NCBI GenBank assembly: GCA_022564055.1
Contig: JADFMD010000003.1
Location: 1 to 64,000 of the forward strand
DNA length: 64,000 nt
Direction of reading: 5' to 3'
From: Gemmatimonadota bacterium
Lineage (GTDB): Bacteria; Gemmatimonadota; Gemmatimonadetes; Longimicrobiales; Gaopeijiaceae
Below are positions 17,262 through 27,400 of the stretch, in pieces. Position 1 is the first letter of the stretch, and the number at the start of each line of letters is the position of its first letter. The notes beneath the pieces were generated by a model. That model was not told where the DNA came from. It was given only the letters and a program-made list of their open reading frames with translations, and made no database searches. The translations under genes were made by a program, and so were the position numbers.

Positions 17262-17456
17262 ATGCAGGAGCTTACGATCGCTCAAATGTCCGAGATGGAT
17301 GGCAGGATAGGCTTCAGAGCTCGCTTCTTTACCGGGTTTCTTTGCGGCGCGTCTTTCGCGGCCGCGTTCTTGATTACGCCGACCCCCAGTGGGATTACGC
17401 GTATGCTCATTTACGCCACAGTGGTGTCCTCCTGCGGGGCCACGTTTTTCATTTGA
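17262..17456 (+). CDS. Candidate double-glycine-like-leader peptide 2 (paralog of peptide 1)
   Basis: MQELTIAQMSEMDGR leader shares LTxxxMxxxxG with peptide 1; core FLCGASF...VVSSCGATFFI also has two Cys 29 residues apart. Start at 17262 or 17247. Confidence 0.6.
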   Translation: MQELTIAQMSEMDGRIGFRARFFTGFLCGASFAAAFLITPTPSGITRMLIYATVVSSCGATFFI

Positions 17457-17464
17457 TCCGGTGG

Positions 17465-17493
17465 GGGCCGGGCACCGAATGAGAGCCCGGCCC
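17465..17493 (+). repeat. Intercistronic stem-loop
   Basis: Perfect 9-bp inverted repeat GGGCCGGGC-accgaatgaga-GCCCGGCCC between peptide genes and ABC permease gene; no T-tract. Confidence 0.7.
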
Positions 17494-17534
17494 TCCACTT
17501 CCCTGACCGGCCACAAGACCTCCATCACCTCAAG

Positions 17535-19178
17535 GTGCGACGTGGGATGAGTACCGCCTACAACGACTTGGTTCTGGTCACCAAGATCAAACTTCGCATC
17601 CTTTGGCGCGAATTCGTGCACAGCGTACGCACAACCTTCGAAGGCAAGTTAGCCCTCATAGGCATGGTCGCGGGTCCCTTAATGATGAGGGGCATGTTGG
17701 TCTCGAGTGCTCTTCGGCAGGCGAGCATGAACGAGGACGGAGGATGGGTCGTCCTGTGGACTGCCCACCTCTTCATGATGGCAGCACTCGTTTTGTTCGT
17801 CGCCTCCCGGACGTCGCGCTCCCTCACGGTGAACCGACGCGACGACGCGCTCGCGCTATACCCGCACGCGAGGCAGGGTCTGGCAGGCGTTCATCTGTGG
17901 GGGGAGAGCGTGGCCGTCACGACCCTGATGCTTCTCGCTTTCTTCTATTTGTTCTACGGCCCTCTGGTGAGCAGGCTCGCGGTACACCCCGTCATGGGCA
18001 CGCTCCTTCATTTTATCGGGCATGCCGTCGTTAGCGTCTCCTTGGGCGCCGTGGCGTACCGGATCACGCTTCGCGCGCTCGAGCGGCACCCGACCTGGGG
18101 AGGACGGATCTACTACATGACCTCGTATTCCGGTGCGTTGGCCTTCGTCATGATTGCGGCGGGTCCACGGTTCCTGCTGGATTTTGCGCCGAACCGGATC
18201 GGTGAGCTCCGTGCAATCTTCGATATGGCCGGGGGGTTCTACACTCCCCTCACGGCGCTGGCCGGTTTGACGGTTCGGCCCGGACCCATATTGGCCTGGC
18301 TCATTGGGGTCGGGGTGGCCGGGGCCATCGCACTCGGCGCTGCGGCACCTCTCATTCAAACGCCGAGTACGCTCTTGCTCGGAGAAGTCCAAGGCCCGAC
18401 GACCCGTCGCTTCCGGAGCGTTTTTGGGGACCGGAGGAGTCCCTCGACCCATCGAGTTGGTCACGGCGCTCGATTGTTTTTCTGGAAAGACGTCCTCCTC
18501 GGCCCGATCCGTTCCCCTCAAGCGTTCATCAGGCGGCAGGGCCTATTCCTCGGCACCTTCGCCTTGGCCCCCTACTTGGGCTGGGGGCTCCTTCATGAGG
18601 GCCTGATAGGGGAAAACGAGGCCGAGGCCCTCGTGTTGGGTCTGGTGGTCGGCCTGGTATGCGCGGCAGCGTATTTCCGAGGACTCGGCTCTCTCGGGTC
18701 GGAGGGTCCGGCGTTGGCGCTGCTTCGCCCCGTCGTGCGTCCCTCCGATCTGATGGGCTATAAGACGTTTGCCGTGTTGGCTTCCGTCGTACCGGCCGGG
18801 CTCCTGTACGGCGCCGGCGCCGGCGCGTTATCCCAAGCCGTGGACATGAGACCCGGTCCCCTGGTCGCGGCAGGAGTCGGAGGTCTCACCGCTGCCGTCG
18901 CTGCCGCATTCGCGGTCTCCTTGGCTTTTCTTTTCCCGGACTTTGAACGGCGGAACGTTCTCGTGCCCGGCGCCTCGCGAGTGGGAAGATACGCCTTCAT
19001 TTCGGTCGCCTTCTACGGCGCCGGGGTCGTCGCGGGTCTCCGGTGGATGACACAGTCGGGGATGCTCCCATCGAGCATGTTCGTCCCGAGCCTCCTCATG
19101 ACCGCCGCATTCGGGGTGGCCCTGACGGGAGTCGTGATGATGCTGGCCCTTCGCCGATTCCCCTACCTGGAGTCTTGA
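17535..19178 (+). CDS. ABC transporter permease-like membrane protein
   Basis: 547 aa, multi-TM, immediately upstream of the ATPase gene; start may be 17547 (MSTAYNDL). Confidence 0.7.
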   Translation: MRRGMSTAYNDLVLVTKIKLRILWREFVHSVRTTFEGKLALIGMVAGPLMMRGMLVSSALRQASMNEDGGWVVLWTAHLFMMAALVLFVASRTSRSLTVNRRDDALALYPHARQGLAGVHLWGESVAVTTLMLLAFFYLFYGPLVSRLAVHPVMGTLLHFIGHAVVSVSLGAVAYRITLRALERHPTWGGRIYYMTSYSGALAFVMIAAGPRFLLDFAPNRIGELRAIFDMAGGFYTPLTALAGLTVRPGPILAWLIGVGVAGAIALGAAAPLIQTPSTLLLGEVQGPTTRRFRSVFGDRRSPSTHRVGHGARLFFWKDVLLGPIRSPQAFIRRQGLFLGTFALAPYLGWGLLHEGLIGENEAEALVLGLVVGLVCAAAYFRGLGSLGSEGPALALLRPVVRPSDLMGYKTFAVLASVVPAGLLYGAGAGALSQAVDMRPGPLVAAGVGGLTAAVAAAFAVSLAFLFPDFERRNVLVPGASRVGRYAFISVAFYGAGVVAGLRWMTQSGMLPSSMFVPSLLMTAAFGVALTGVVMMLALRRFPYLES

Positions 19179-19179
19179 A

Positions 19180-19947
19180 ATGAGCGAGACGCCTCATATC
19201 AGCGTGGACGCGCTCACCAAGCGCTTCGGATCGATCACCGCCGTCTCCGATCTGACCTTGACGTTCGAGGGGGGTCAGATCGTGGGCCTCCTCGGGCCCA
19301 ATGGGGCCGGCAAGACCACGACCCTCCAAACCATCATGGGCCTGAAAACGCCAACAGCGGGCGACGTGCGGATCAACCGCGTGAGCGTGCAATCGCCTGA
19401 GATCGCGTCGGTGAGGCGCCGAATCGGGTACCTGCCCGAACAACCGGTGTTGTACGACTATCTCACCGGCCGAGAGTTCGTCCAATTCCTCGGGCAACTC
19501 TACGACGCCGCCCTGGACTTCGATGACTGGCTGACCGACAGCCTCGACACGCTCGAAATGGGCCAGGACGCCGATCGACTGATCCGGACATACTCGATGG
19601 GCATGCGCAAGAAGATCGCATTCCTGGCGGCCATGGTGCACCGGCCGAACATCCTGATCTTCGATGAGCCGACGGGCTCACTGGATGCGTCGAGCGCCCG
19701 TGTGGTCAAGGACCAAATGCAGATGGCGCGTGACCAAGGCGCGCTCGTCCTGTTCACGACACACGTCATGGAGATCGCGGAGCGTCTCGCTGATCGAATC
19801 GTGATCCTCAATCACGGAAGCTTGGTCGCGGATGGAACGCTGCGGGAAATCAAGGAAGCGCACGGCCAGCCGGGCGGTGGGACCCTCGAGGAGATCTTCC
19901 TGCGGCTCACCGCTTCACCAGATTACGCCGAGCGCGCTGCCGGATGA
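19180..19947 (+). CDS. ABC transporter ATP-binding protein
   Basis: Walker A GPNGAGKTT, signature-like YSMGMRKK, Walker B ILIFDEPTGSLD. Confidence 0.93.
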   Translation: MSETPHISVDALTKRFGSITAVSDLTLTFEGGQIVGLLGPNGAGKTTTLQTIMGLKTPTAGDVRINRVSVQSPEIASVRRRIGYLPEQPVLYDYLTGREFVQFLGQLYDAALDFDDWLTDSLDTLEMGQDADRLIRTYSMGMRKKIAFLAAMVHRPNILIFDEPTGSLDASSARVVKDQMQMARDQGALVLFTTHVMEIAERLADRIVILNHGSLVADGTLREIKEAHGQPGGGTLEEIFLRLTASPDYAERAAG

Positions 19948-22073
19948 GAGGACGTAAGCGATCGGGGCCGCGTTTCATCGGTTTTGCGCCCCGGTACCCG
20001 GTGGTCCGCCAATGCGACCGTGTCGACTGCGGCCCCGCCTGCCTTCTGGCCGTCCTTCGATTTCACGGTGGTGACGCCGCGCTCGCACCGGTCCGCGCTC
20101 TCGCCGGAACGGACGCGAGCGGAACCAGCCTTCTCGGCCTCTACAAAGCCGCAGAGGCGCTCGGTTTCGATGCGAGAGGCGCGACGGGGGATTACGAGTC
20201 TCTGAGGAGTGTGCAGCTACCCTGCATCGCACATGTGGTCGTCGAAGACGGTCCCCACTACCTGGTGCTCTACGAGGTGGGAGAACACGAACTCAGGGTG
20301 GCGGACCCCGCCCGCGGGCTGGTCCGGCTGACCCGTACCGAATTTGAGCAGATCTGGGTGCAGGGGGCAGTGCTGCTCCTCGACCCCGGCCCGGAGCTTC
20401 GCTCCACTCCGCCCCCGCATTGGTTCCCCTGGGTCCTGCACCACTGCCGAGGGGCCCAGGGGTGGCTCGTACAATCCGTGTTCCTCGGGCTCGTGTACAC
20501 GGGTCTGGGGCTCACGACGGCATTCGTCGTCCAAAGGCTCGTCGACGACTTCATTCCGGCGGGCCGTGGGAGCCGGATCATCGCGGCCGGGGGAATCCTG
20601 CTCGGACTACAGTTATTTCGGGCGATGGTGGGCTATCTGCGTCAACGCTTTCTGGTTGGGCTCGGCAAGCGAGCGGCCACCGCCATCGCCCATGAGTTTA
20701 TCGGGCACCTCTTTTCCCTTCCATCCCGATTCTTCGATACGCGGAAGAGAGGCGATGTGGCGGCGCGCCTCCAGGACGCTTCACAAGTTCAGAACGCGGT
20801 CATCCAAATTCTGGGGAGCACAACCATCGATGTCCTCGTCACCGTACTCTCACTCGGCCTCGTATTCTATTTTTCTGCCGAGATGGGGTGGGTCACGCTC
20901 CTTCTCGTGCCGCCCTACGCCCTGGTGGCAGGGACGGTCGCCGCTCGGCTCCATCATGAGCATCACGAGACGCTCGGTGCATTCGGGCGGCTGCAAGGCT
21001 CCTTTATCGACACGCTCGACGGTATCGAGGCGGTGCGGGGGAGCGGGGCAACGGCAATTTTCTCGAAGGCCACATTAGCCCTCTTCGGCATTTTCCAATC
21101 CAAAGTCGAGCGGCTCGGACACACCCAAGCCGCCGCCGCATCGAAGTTGGAAGCCGTGGGTGGAGTGCTCCTCACTGCGGTGCTGACCACCGGGGCCATG
21201 TTCGTCCTGGCTGGGGATCTGGCGATCGGCGCGATGTTCGCGGCCTATTCACTGGCCGCCGGAGCCCTCCCGAGCCTCCAGGGAGTGACCAACGGCTTCT
21301 TTACCCTCCAGGCCGGATCGGCGGCGGCACAGCGGCTGCAAGACGTCTTACTCACCGAGCCCGAGCGAAACCTCGGGGGGAATCTTTTTGAGATGGAGCG
21401 GGAGTTGAGGCTGGAGAACGCGACGTTCCAGTGGTCTCCGGACGAGCCTCTTCTTCAGGGGACGAATCTCACGCTCCAGCGAGGCCAGATCACCGGGCTG
21501 AGTGGGGCCAACGGCAGCGGCAAGAGTACGCTGATTCACCTCCTCACTCGGCGCTACCCACTCGCCGAAGGAACGCTTTCGGTTGACGGTATGGCCGCTG
21601 AAGCGATCGACCTTGTCAGCTATCGCCGAAACGTGGCCCTCGTTCCTGAAGCGGTAAAAATCTTCAACGGCACGCTCGGGGCCAATCTTGCTATGGCGGC
21701 GCCCGACCTTGCGCCAGAGGCTCTTCTGGAGCGCCTCCGTGAATTGTCTGTCGAATCGTTTCTGGGCCGATTCAGAGCCGGCCTCGGCACGGAAGTCGGT
21801 GAGGACGGCCGACGACTTTCCGCCGGGGAGCGTCAAATGATGGGTCTGATTCGAGCCCTCCTCGGAAAGCCGGCGATCCTGATCGTAGACGAGGGGTTCA
21901 ACGCGCTGGATCCCGATGGGTTCGCCCAGGCCGTGCGCCTGGTAAGGGCACATGCCCGAAACGGCGCGGTGTTGCTGGTCTCCCACCTTTCGCGACTGAT
22001 CTCAATCGCGGATGAGCGCTTCATCCTTGAGGGCGGCGCCGTGCTCCCCGATACCCGCACGAGGGCCGCGTGA
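19944..22073 (+). CDS. Peptidase C39-containing ABC exporter (PCAT/bacteriocin-processing type)
   Basis: N-terminal C39: RQCDRVDCGPACLLAVLRFHGG, HYLVLYEV, VADPARG; exporter TM domain; NBD SGANGSGKST, LSAGERQ, ILIVDEGFNALD. Confidence 0.9.
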   Translation: MRGRKRSGPRFIGFAPRYPVVRQCDRVDCGPACLLAVLRFHGGDAALAPVRALAGTDASGTSLLGLYKAAEALGFDARGATGDYESLRSVQLPCIAHVVVEDGPHYLVLYEVGEHELRVADPARGLVRLTRTEFEQIWVQGAVLLLDPGPELRSTPPPHWFPWVLHHCRGAQGWLVQSVFLGLVYTGLGLTTAFVVQRLVDDFIPAGRGSRIIAAGGILLGLQLFRAMVGYLRQRFLVGLGKRAATAIAHEFIGHLFSLPSRFFDTRKRGDVAARLQDASQVQNAVIQILGSTTIDVLVTVLSLGLVFYFSAEMGWVTLLLVPPYALVAGTVAARLHHEHHETLGAFGRLQGSFIDTLDGIEAVRGSGATAIFSKATLALFGIFQSKVERLGHTQAAAASKLEAVGGVLLTAVLTTGAMFVLAGDLAIGAMFAAYSLAAGALPSLQGVTNGFFTLQAGSAAAQRLQDVLLTEPERNLGGNLFEMERELRLENATFQWSPDEPLLQGTNLTLQRGQITGLSGANGSGKSTLIHLLTRRYPLAEGTLSVDGMAAEAIDLVSYRRNVALVPEAVKIFNGTLGANLAMAAPDLAPEALLERLRELSVESFLGRFRAGLGTEVGEDGRRLSAGERQMMGLIRALLGKPAILIVDEGFNALDPDGFAQAVRLVRAHARNGAVLLVSHLSRLISIADERFILEGGAVLPDTRTRAA

Positions 22074-22762
22074 GCAAAGCGCCTCCATACCATCAGGATA
22101 CCCATCGTACCGGGGCCCCCTCACTTAGGCGCGGGTTCGGCGGATGGCCGACGTTCGGTCTCATGACGGCGATGTGGATTGCACTCGCTCTCTACACCAA
22201 CGGACGCGTGCTCACGCCTCAGAAATTGATGGCCCTGGCAACCCAAGGGGAAGGCATGGCAATCGCGCCAGACCAAGTAGACTTCCTCCAGCGGTTGGAA
22301 TGGCTGTCCTACGGATTACTGCCCGTCATGCTAGCCCTGCGTGTCGCGATCACCGCTTTGATCCTGCAGCTCTTCGCGATGCTCCTGTCGGCAGAGATCG
22401 GGTATCGGGATCTCTTCAGAGCATCACTTTGGGGGTTCAGCGCAGTGCTCTACGGGATGTTCATTCAGATGGTGAGGCTCGATTTACTAGGGCCCGGCAT
22501 CACCGTAGCGGAACTCACTGTGGTCCCCGACTCACTCGCCGCCCTGATCCTGAACCCGGCGCCCACCCTTTCGATGGGATACAGTGCGCTGAGCCTTCTG
22601 AGCATTCATGGTCTGCTGTGGATCGGCATCATCTTTACGTACCTCCGCTTTGAGCACCGCCTCACTCCACGTACCGCCCTTCTCGTGCCCCTGGCCGCTT
22701 GGGGCACGATTTCGCTCGCACAGCTGGGGCTCCAGGCGTTCACGGTCCAAATCCTGGGTTGA
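22070..22762 (+). CDS. Membrane protein of unknown function
   Basis: 230 aa, several TM segments; 4-nt GTGA overlap with the C39 ABC exporter gene. Confidence 0.7.
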   Translation: MSKAPPYHQDTHRTGAPSLRRGFGGWPTFGLMTAMWIALALYTNGRVLTPQKLMALATQGEGMAIAPDQVDFLQRLEWLSYGLLPVMLALRVAITALILQLFAMLLSAEIGYRDLFRASLWGFSAVLYGMFIQMVRLDLLGPGITVAELTVVPDSLAALILNPAPTLSMGYSALSLLSIHGLLWIGIIFTYLRFEHRLTPRTALLVPLAAWGTISLAQLGLQAFTVQILG

Positions 22763-22835
22763 GCGGAGCCTTTCACTCCCAACTCAGACGCATCATTTAG
22801 CTCGACATCCACCATGAGCTTGTACACATTACCGG

Positions 22836-24482
22836 ATGTTGGGGAAGCCACTGATTAGGTCGAGTACGCCGATCGGCTCGTGGAGCGGGCCGGCGGACCT
22901 CCTCCTCACGACGCCCGAAGAATTTGCGCAGGGGCTCCGTCGTGTCGGAAGGCCCCTGTACGCAGTGGAGCATGGCGACGGCTTTGCGCTCGCGGACAGC
23001 GGATCCGTGGAGTTGGGCGTAGATCCGCAGGTTGACGGACTTCCGCTCCTCGCTCTTGCCCCCCCCTGCAAGCCCCAGAATTTCGGATCGGCCAGCTTCG
23101 CGAGCGACCACGGCGTCCGCTTCTGTTATCTGACAGGAGCCATGGCCAACGGCATCGGGTCCGCAGAGCTCGTAGAGGCGATAGGCCACGCCGGCATGCT
23201 CGCCTTCTTTGGAGCCGCGGGTTTGGGGCCGGATACGGTCGAGGACGCCATCGACCGGATCTCGACGCGTTTGGGCGATCTCCCCTGGGGATTCAACCTG
23301 ATTCACAGCCCATACGAGCCGCTGCTCGAAGAGGCGATCGCCGATCTATACGTGCGCCGCGGGGTGACTCGCGTTTCGGCCTCGGCCTACATGGATCTGA
23401 CGCTTCCACTCGTCCGGTACCGGCTGCAGGGCATTCATTCGGACACCTCGGGGCGGGTCGTGACTCCGAACCGACTCCTCGCCAAGGTCTCGCGTATCGA
23501 AGTCGCGCGTAAGTTTCTTGCACCGCCTCCGGCCAAGATGGTGGCCGAGCTCGTGGCCCGTGGAGACCTGTCCGAGGAGCAGGCTCGGATGGCCCAAACG
23601 ATTCCTGTCGCCCAGGACCTGACCGTCGAAGCCGACTCCGGAGGCCATACGGATAATCGGCCAGCCATCGCCCTGCTTCCGACCATGCTGGCCCTGCGCG
23701 ATCGAATCCAGGCCGAGTACGCCTATTCCGTTCCCCTCCGGGTGGGTTCGGCTGGGGGAATTTCGACGCCACATTCCGTGGCCGCGGCGTTTGCCATGGG
23801 AGCGGATTACGTGATGACGGGTTCGGTCAACCAGGCCTGCCGGGAGGCAGGAACGTCCGACACGGTACGAAAGATGCTGGCCCAGGCGGAGCAGGCCGAC
23901 GTCACGATGGCCCCCGCCGCCGACATGTTCGAAATGGGCGTCAGGTTGCAGGTGCTCAAGCGTGGAACGATGTTTCCCATGAGGGCCCATCGTTTGTATG
24001 ATTTATATCGGGCCCACGGCGGACTCGAAGACCTGTCCGACGACGAACGGCAGAACCTCGAAGAAACGATTTTCCGTAAGCCGTTGGAGGAGATCTGGAA
24101 CGACACACGACGTTTTTGGGTGCAGCGCGACGTCACCCAGACGGAGAGGGCCGAGGGCGATCCCAAGCATCGGATGGCGCTGGTCTTTCGGTGGTACCTC
24201 GGAATGTCGTCCCGGTGGGCCAACAGTGGCGAGCCGGGTCGGGAAATGGACTACCAAATTTGGTGTGGCCCGGCGATGGGCGCGTTCAACGAATGGGTTC
24301 GGGACAGTGATCTCGATCCCTGGGAGAATCGGCGCGTGGTCACCGTGGCGCACAACATGTTGCATGGAGCCGCGGTCATCACTCGGGCCGCCGCTCTGCG
24401 TAGCCAGGGGGTAGACCTTCCCGCGGCGTGCGTGGATGTGGTGCCCCGTGACCCAGGCGAAATTGAGGAAATGCTGACTTGA
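22836..24482 (+). CDS. pfaD: PfaD-type FMN enoyl reductase of PUFA synthase
   Basis: 548 aa; nitronate-monooxygenase-like barrel (GSAGGISTPHSVAAAFAMGADYVMTGSVNQACREAGTS), followed by PfaA-like gene. Confidence 0.93.
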   Translation: MLGKPLIRSSTPIGSWSGPADLLLTTPEEFAQGLRRVGRPLYAVEHGDGFALADSGSVELGVDPQVDGLPLLALAPPCKPQNFGSASFASDHGVRFCYLTGAMANGIGSAELVEAIGHAGMLAFFGAAGLGPDTVEDAIDRISTRLGDLPWGFNLIHSPYEPLLEEAIADLYVRRGVTRVSASAYMDLTLPLVRYRLQGIHSDTSGRVVTPNRLLAKVSRIEVARKFLAPPPAKMVAELVARGDLSEEQARMAQTIPVAQDLTVEADSGGHTDNRPAIALLPTMLALRDRIQAEYAYSVPLRVGSAGGISTPHSVAAAFAMGADYVMTGSVNQACREAGTSDTVRKMLAQAEQADVTMAPAADMFEMGVRLQVLKRGTMFPMRAHRLYDLYRAHGGLEDLSDDERQNLEETIFRKPLEEIWNDTRRFWVQRDVTQTERAEGDPKHRMALVFRWYLGMSSRWANSGEPGREMDYQIWCGPAMGAFNEWVRDSDLDPWENRRVVTVAHNMLHGAAVITRAAALRSQGVDLPAACVDVVPRDPGEIEEMLT

Positions 24483-27400
24483 GCGATCGGAAAGAAGATC
24501 GGGCTGCGGCCCAGTCCCCTATAGCCATTGTCGGCATGTCCTGTTTATTCCCGGGCGCGAGCGGCCTGCGGGAGTACTGGGCCAACGTACGGGACGGCGT
24601 TGACGCGATCACGGACGTTCCGGCGAGCCATTGGAGCGTGGGCGATTATTTCGACGCCGACCCCAAGGCCCCCGACATGACCTACGGGCGCCGCGGCGGG
24701 TTCCTCGACGCGGTCGACTTCGACCCGATGGGCTTCGGCATTTCGCCGCGCGATCTCGAGGCCACCGACTCCACACAGTTGCTCGGCATGCACGTTGCCC
24801 GGGAAGCACTCAGGGATGCCGGCTACGGGGCCGACGGACGGGAATTCGACCGTGAGCGCACGAGCGTGATCCTCGGTGTGAGCGGAACGCTTCCTCTGGT
24901 GATCCCTTTGGGGGCCCGCCTCGGGCACCCGATTTGGCGGCAGGCTCTGGCTGAGGCCGGCGTCGATCCGGAGACCGGCGAGGACGTGATCGCTCGCATC
25001 GCGGACGGCTACGTGCCGTGGCAAGAGAACTCCTTCCCTGGACTTCTGGCCAACGTGGTAGCGGGCCGGATCGCCAACCGACTCGATCTGCACGGAACCA
25101 ACTGCATCGTCGACGCGGCGTGCGCCTCGTCCTTGAGTGCCATCCATCTCGCATCCCTCGAGCTCGAAACCGGTCGGGCCGACATGGTGCTGAGTGGTGG
25201 CCTGGACACGTTCAACGACATCTTCATGTACATGTGCTTCTCGAAGACGCCTGCGCTTTCGGCGTCTGGGAATGCACAGCCCTTCAGCCGGGACGCGGAC
25301 GGTACGATTCTCGGGGAGGGTGTGGGCGTCGTGGCGCTCAAGCGTTTGGCGGACGCCGAGCGGGACGGTGATCGAATCTACGCGGTCATCAAAGGCATGG
25401 GTTCGTCGAGCGACGGAAAGGGTCAAGCGGTTTACGCACCCTCTTCCGAAGGCCAAGCACGCGCACTACGCGCTGCGTACCGCAATGCGGGGGTGACCCC
25501 CGACACGATCGGCCTCGTCGAGGCGCACGGCACGGGCACCATTGTGGGAGACGCCACCGAGGCACGGGGCCTTACGAGTGTCTATGAGGATACCGGCCGG
25601 GAGGGAGCGTGGTGCGCCCTGGGCTCGGTCAAGTCGATGATCGGGCATACCAAGGCGGCCGCGGGAGCCGCAGGACTGATCAAGGCCGTGATGGCGCTCC
25701 ACCATAAGATTCTCCCGCCTACCATCAAGGTCGAGACACCCAACGAAGCCGTCACGCCCGGAGAGACGCCGTTTTACGTCAATACCGAAAAGCGTCCATG
25801 GTTGTCCGAGGGCGATCTTCCTCGCCGGGCCGGCGTGAGCGCGTTCGGCTTCGGTGGCAGCAATTTCCACTGCGTTCTCGAAGAGTACGAGTCGCAGGCG
25901 ACGCTCGTCGATTGGGACGGCCGGGATCAAATCTTCGCTTTCTCCGCCGAGAGCCACGAGACCCTGGTGTCGAAACTCAAGGACTTCGATGCAGGTTCGG
26001 AGTGGGAAGAGATTCGGGGACGGGCTGCCGAAACCAGGGAAGGCTTCGACGCTTCGCACGAGGTCCGGTTGCTCATGGTGGTCGAGCGGGACGGAAAGTC
26101 ACCCGCAGACCTCATCGCCCTGGCGCTGGCCCGCCTGGAAGAATCGGAGTCCGCGTGGAGTCTGCCCCAGGGAATCTTTTTCGGGTCGGGCTCGTCCAGG
26201 GGCGGGTGGGCTGCCTGTTTCCCCGGCCAAGGGGCTCAGTACGTAGGTATGTTACGCGAGCTCATGTGCCGTTTCCCCGTTGCCGCCGCTACCCTCGCGG
26301 CCGCGACCGAAGCCGCGCCGGGGTTGGCCGACAAGATCTTTCCACACCCCGCGTTCGACGACGTTCGCAGAGCTGAACAGGAAGCCGAGCTCACCGCCAC
26401 CCGGAACGCGCAACCGGCCCTCGGCGCCGTGAGCCTTGGGGCCTTCCGCGTGCTCGAGCAGTTCGGAGTCGCGCCCGATGCGACGTGCGGGCACAGCTAT
26501 GGCGAATTGGTCGCCTTGTGCGCCGCGGGTCGTGTGAGTCCCTCAGAGCTGCACGAGCTTTCGAGTCTCCGGGGTCGTCTCATGACCCTGGGCGAGGGCG
26601 ATCACGGCTCGATGCTGGCCGTAGCCGCCGGTTCCGAGCAAATCCAGACCCTCCTCGAGAAGCACGAACTCGATCTGGTGATAGCGAATCACAACGCCCC
26701 GCGTCAGGTGGTGCTGTCCGGGCTGACCGACGAGATCCATCGCGCGACGGATATTCTGTCCGGCGAGGGCATCAGGACCAAGAAGCTGCCCGTTTCGGCC
26801 GCCTTTCACAGCACCTTGGTGGCCGGCGCTGCTGAGCCCTTCGCCGAACACGTCAAAAGGGTCAACCTGAAGAAGAGTGCGGTGGCGGTGTATGCGAACG
26901 CCACCGGCACCCGATACCCGGCAACTTCCGTTGCGGCAAGAAAGGTGCTGTCCAAGCAGTTGGCCTCACCCGTGGATTTCGTTCAATGCGTGAAGGCCAT
27001 GTTCGACGACGGCGTACGCACGTTCGTGGAGATCGGACCCGGACGCCGCCTCACTGGGCTCATCAAGGAGATCCTGGCCGACGAGGAAATCACGGTCGTA
27101 GCGATAGACGCCTCGTCCGGGCAGCACCCAGGCCTGCTGGATCTGGCCCGGACCCTGGCTCAGCTCGCCGCGGCCGGTCATACCGTCGCCCTCGACCGGT
27201 GGGACGAAGGTGCCCTCGAGGCCTGGCGGCACGAAACGGCACGAGAGAAACCCGCCCTTACCGTGAAGATCAGCGGAGCGAATCACGTGACCGAGCGCCC
27301 GAAGCGTCCCCCGAGGGCCGCGGCAGCGACGGGTGTACCCATGGGCCCGCCGACCACGGCCGCGCCGGTTGCGGCCACACCCTCCGCTCTCGATCCAACC

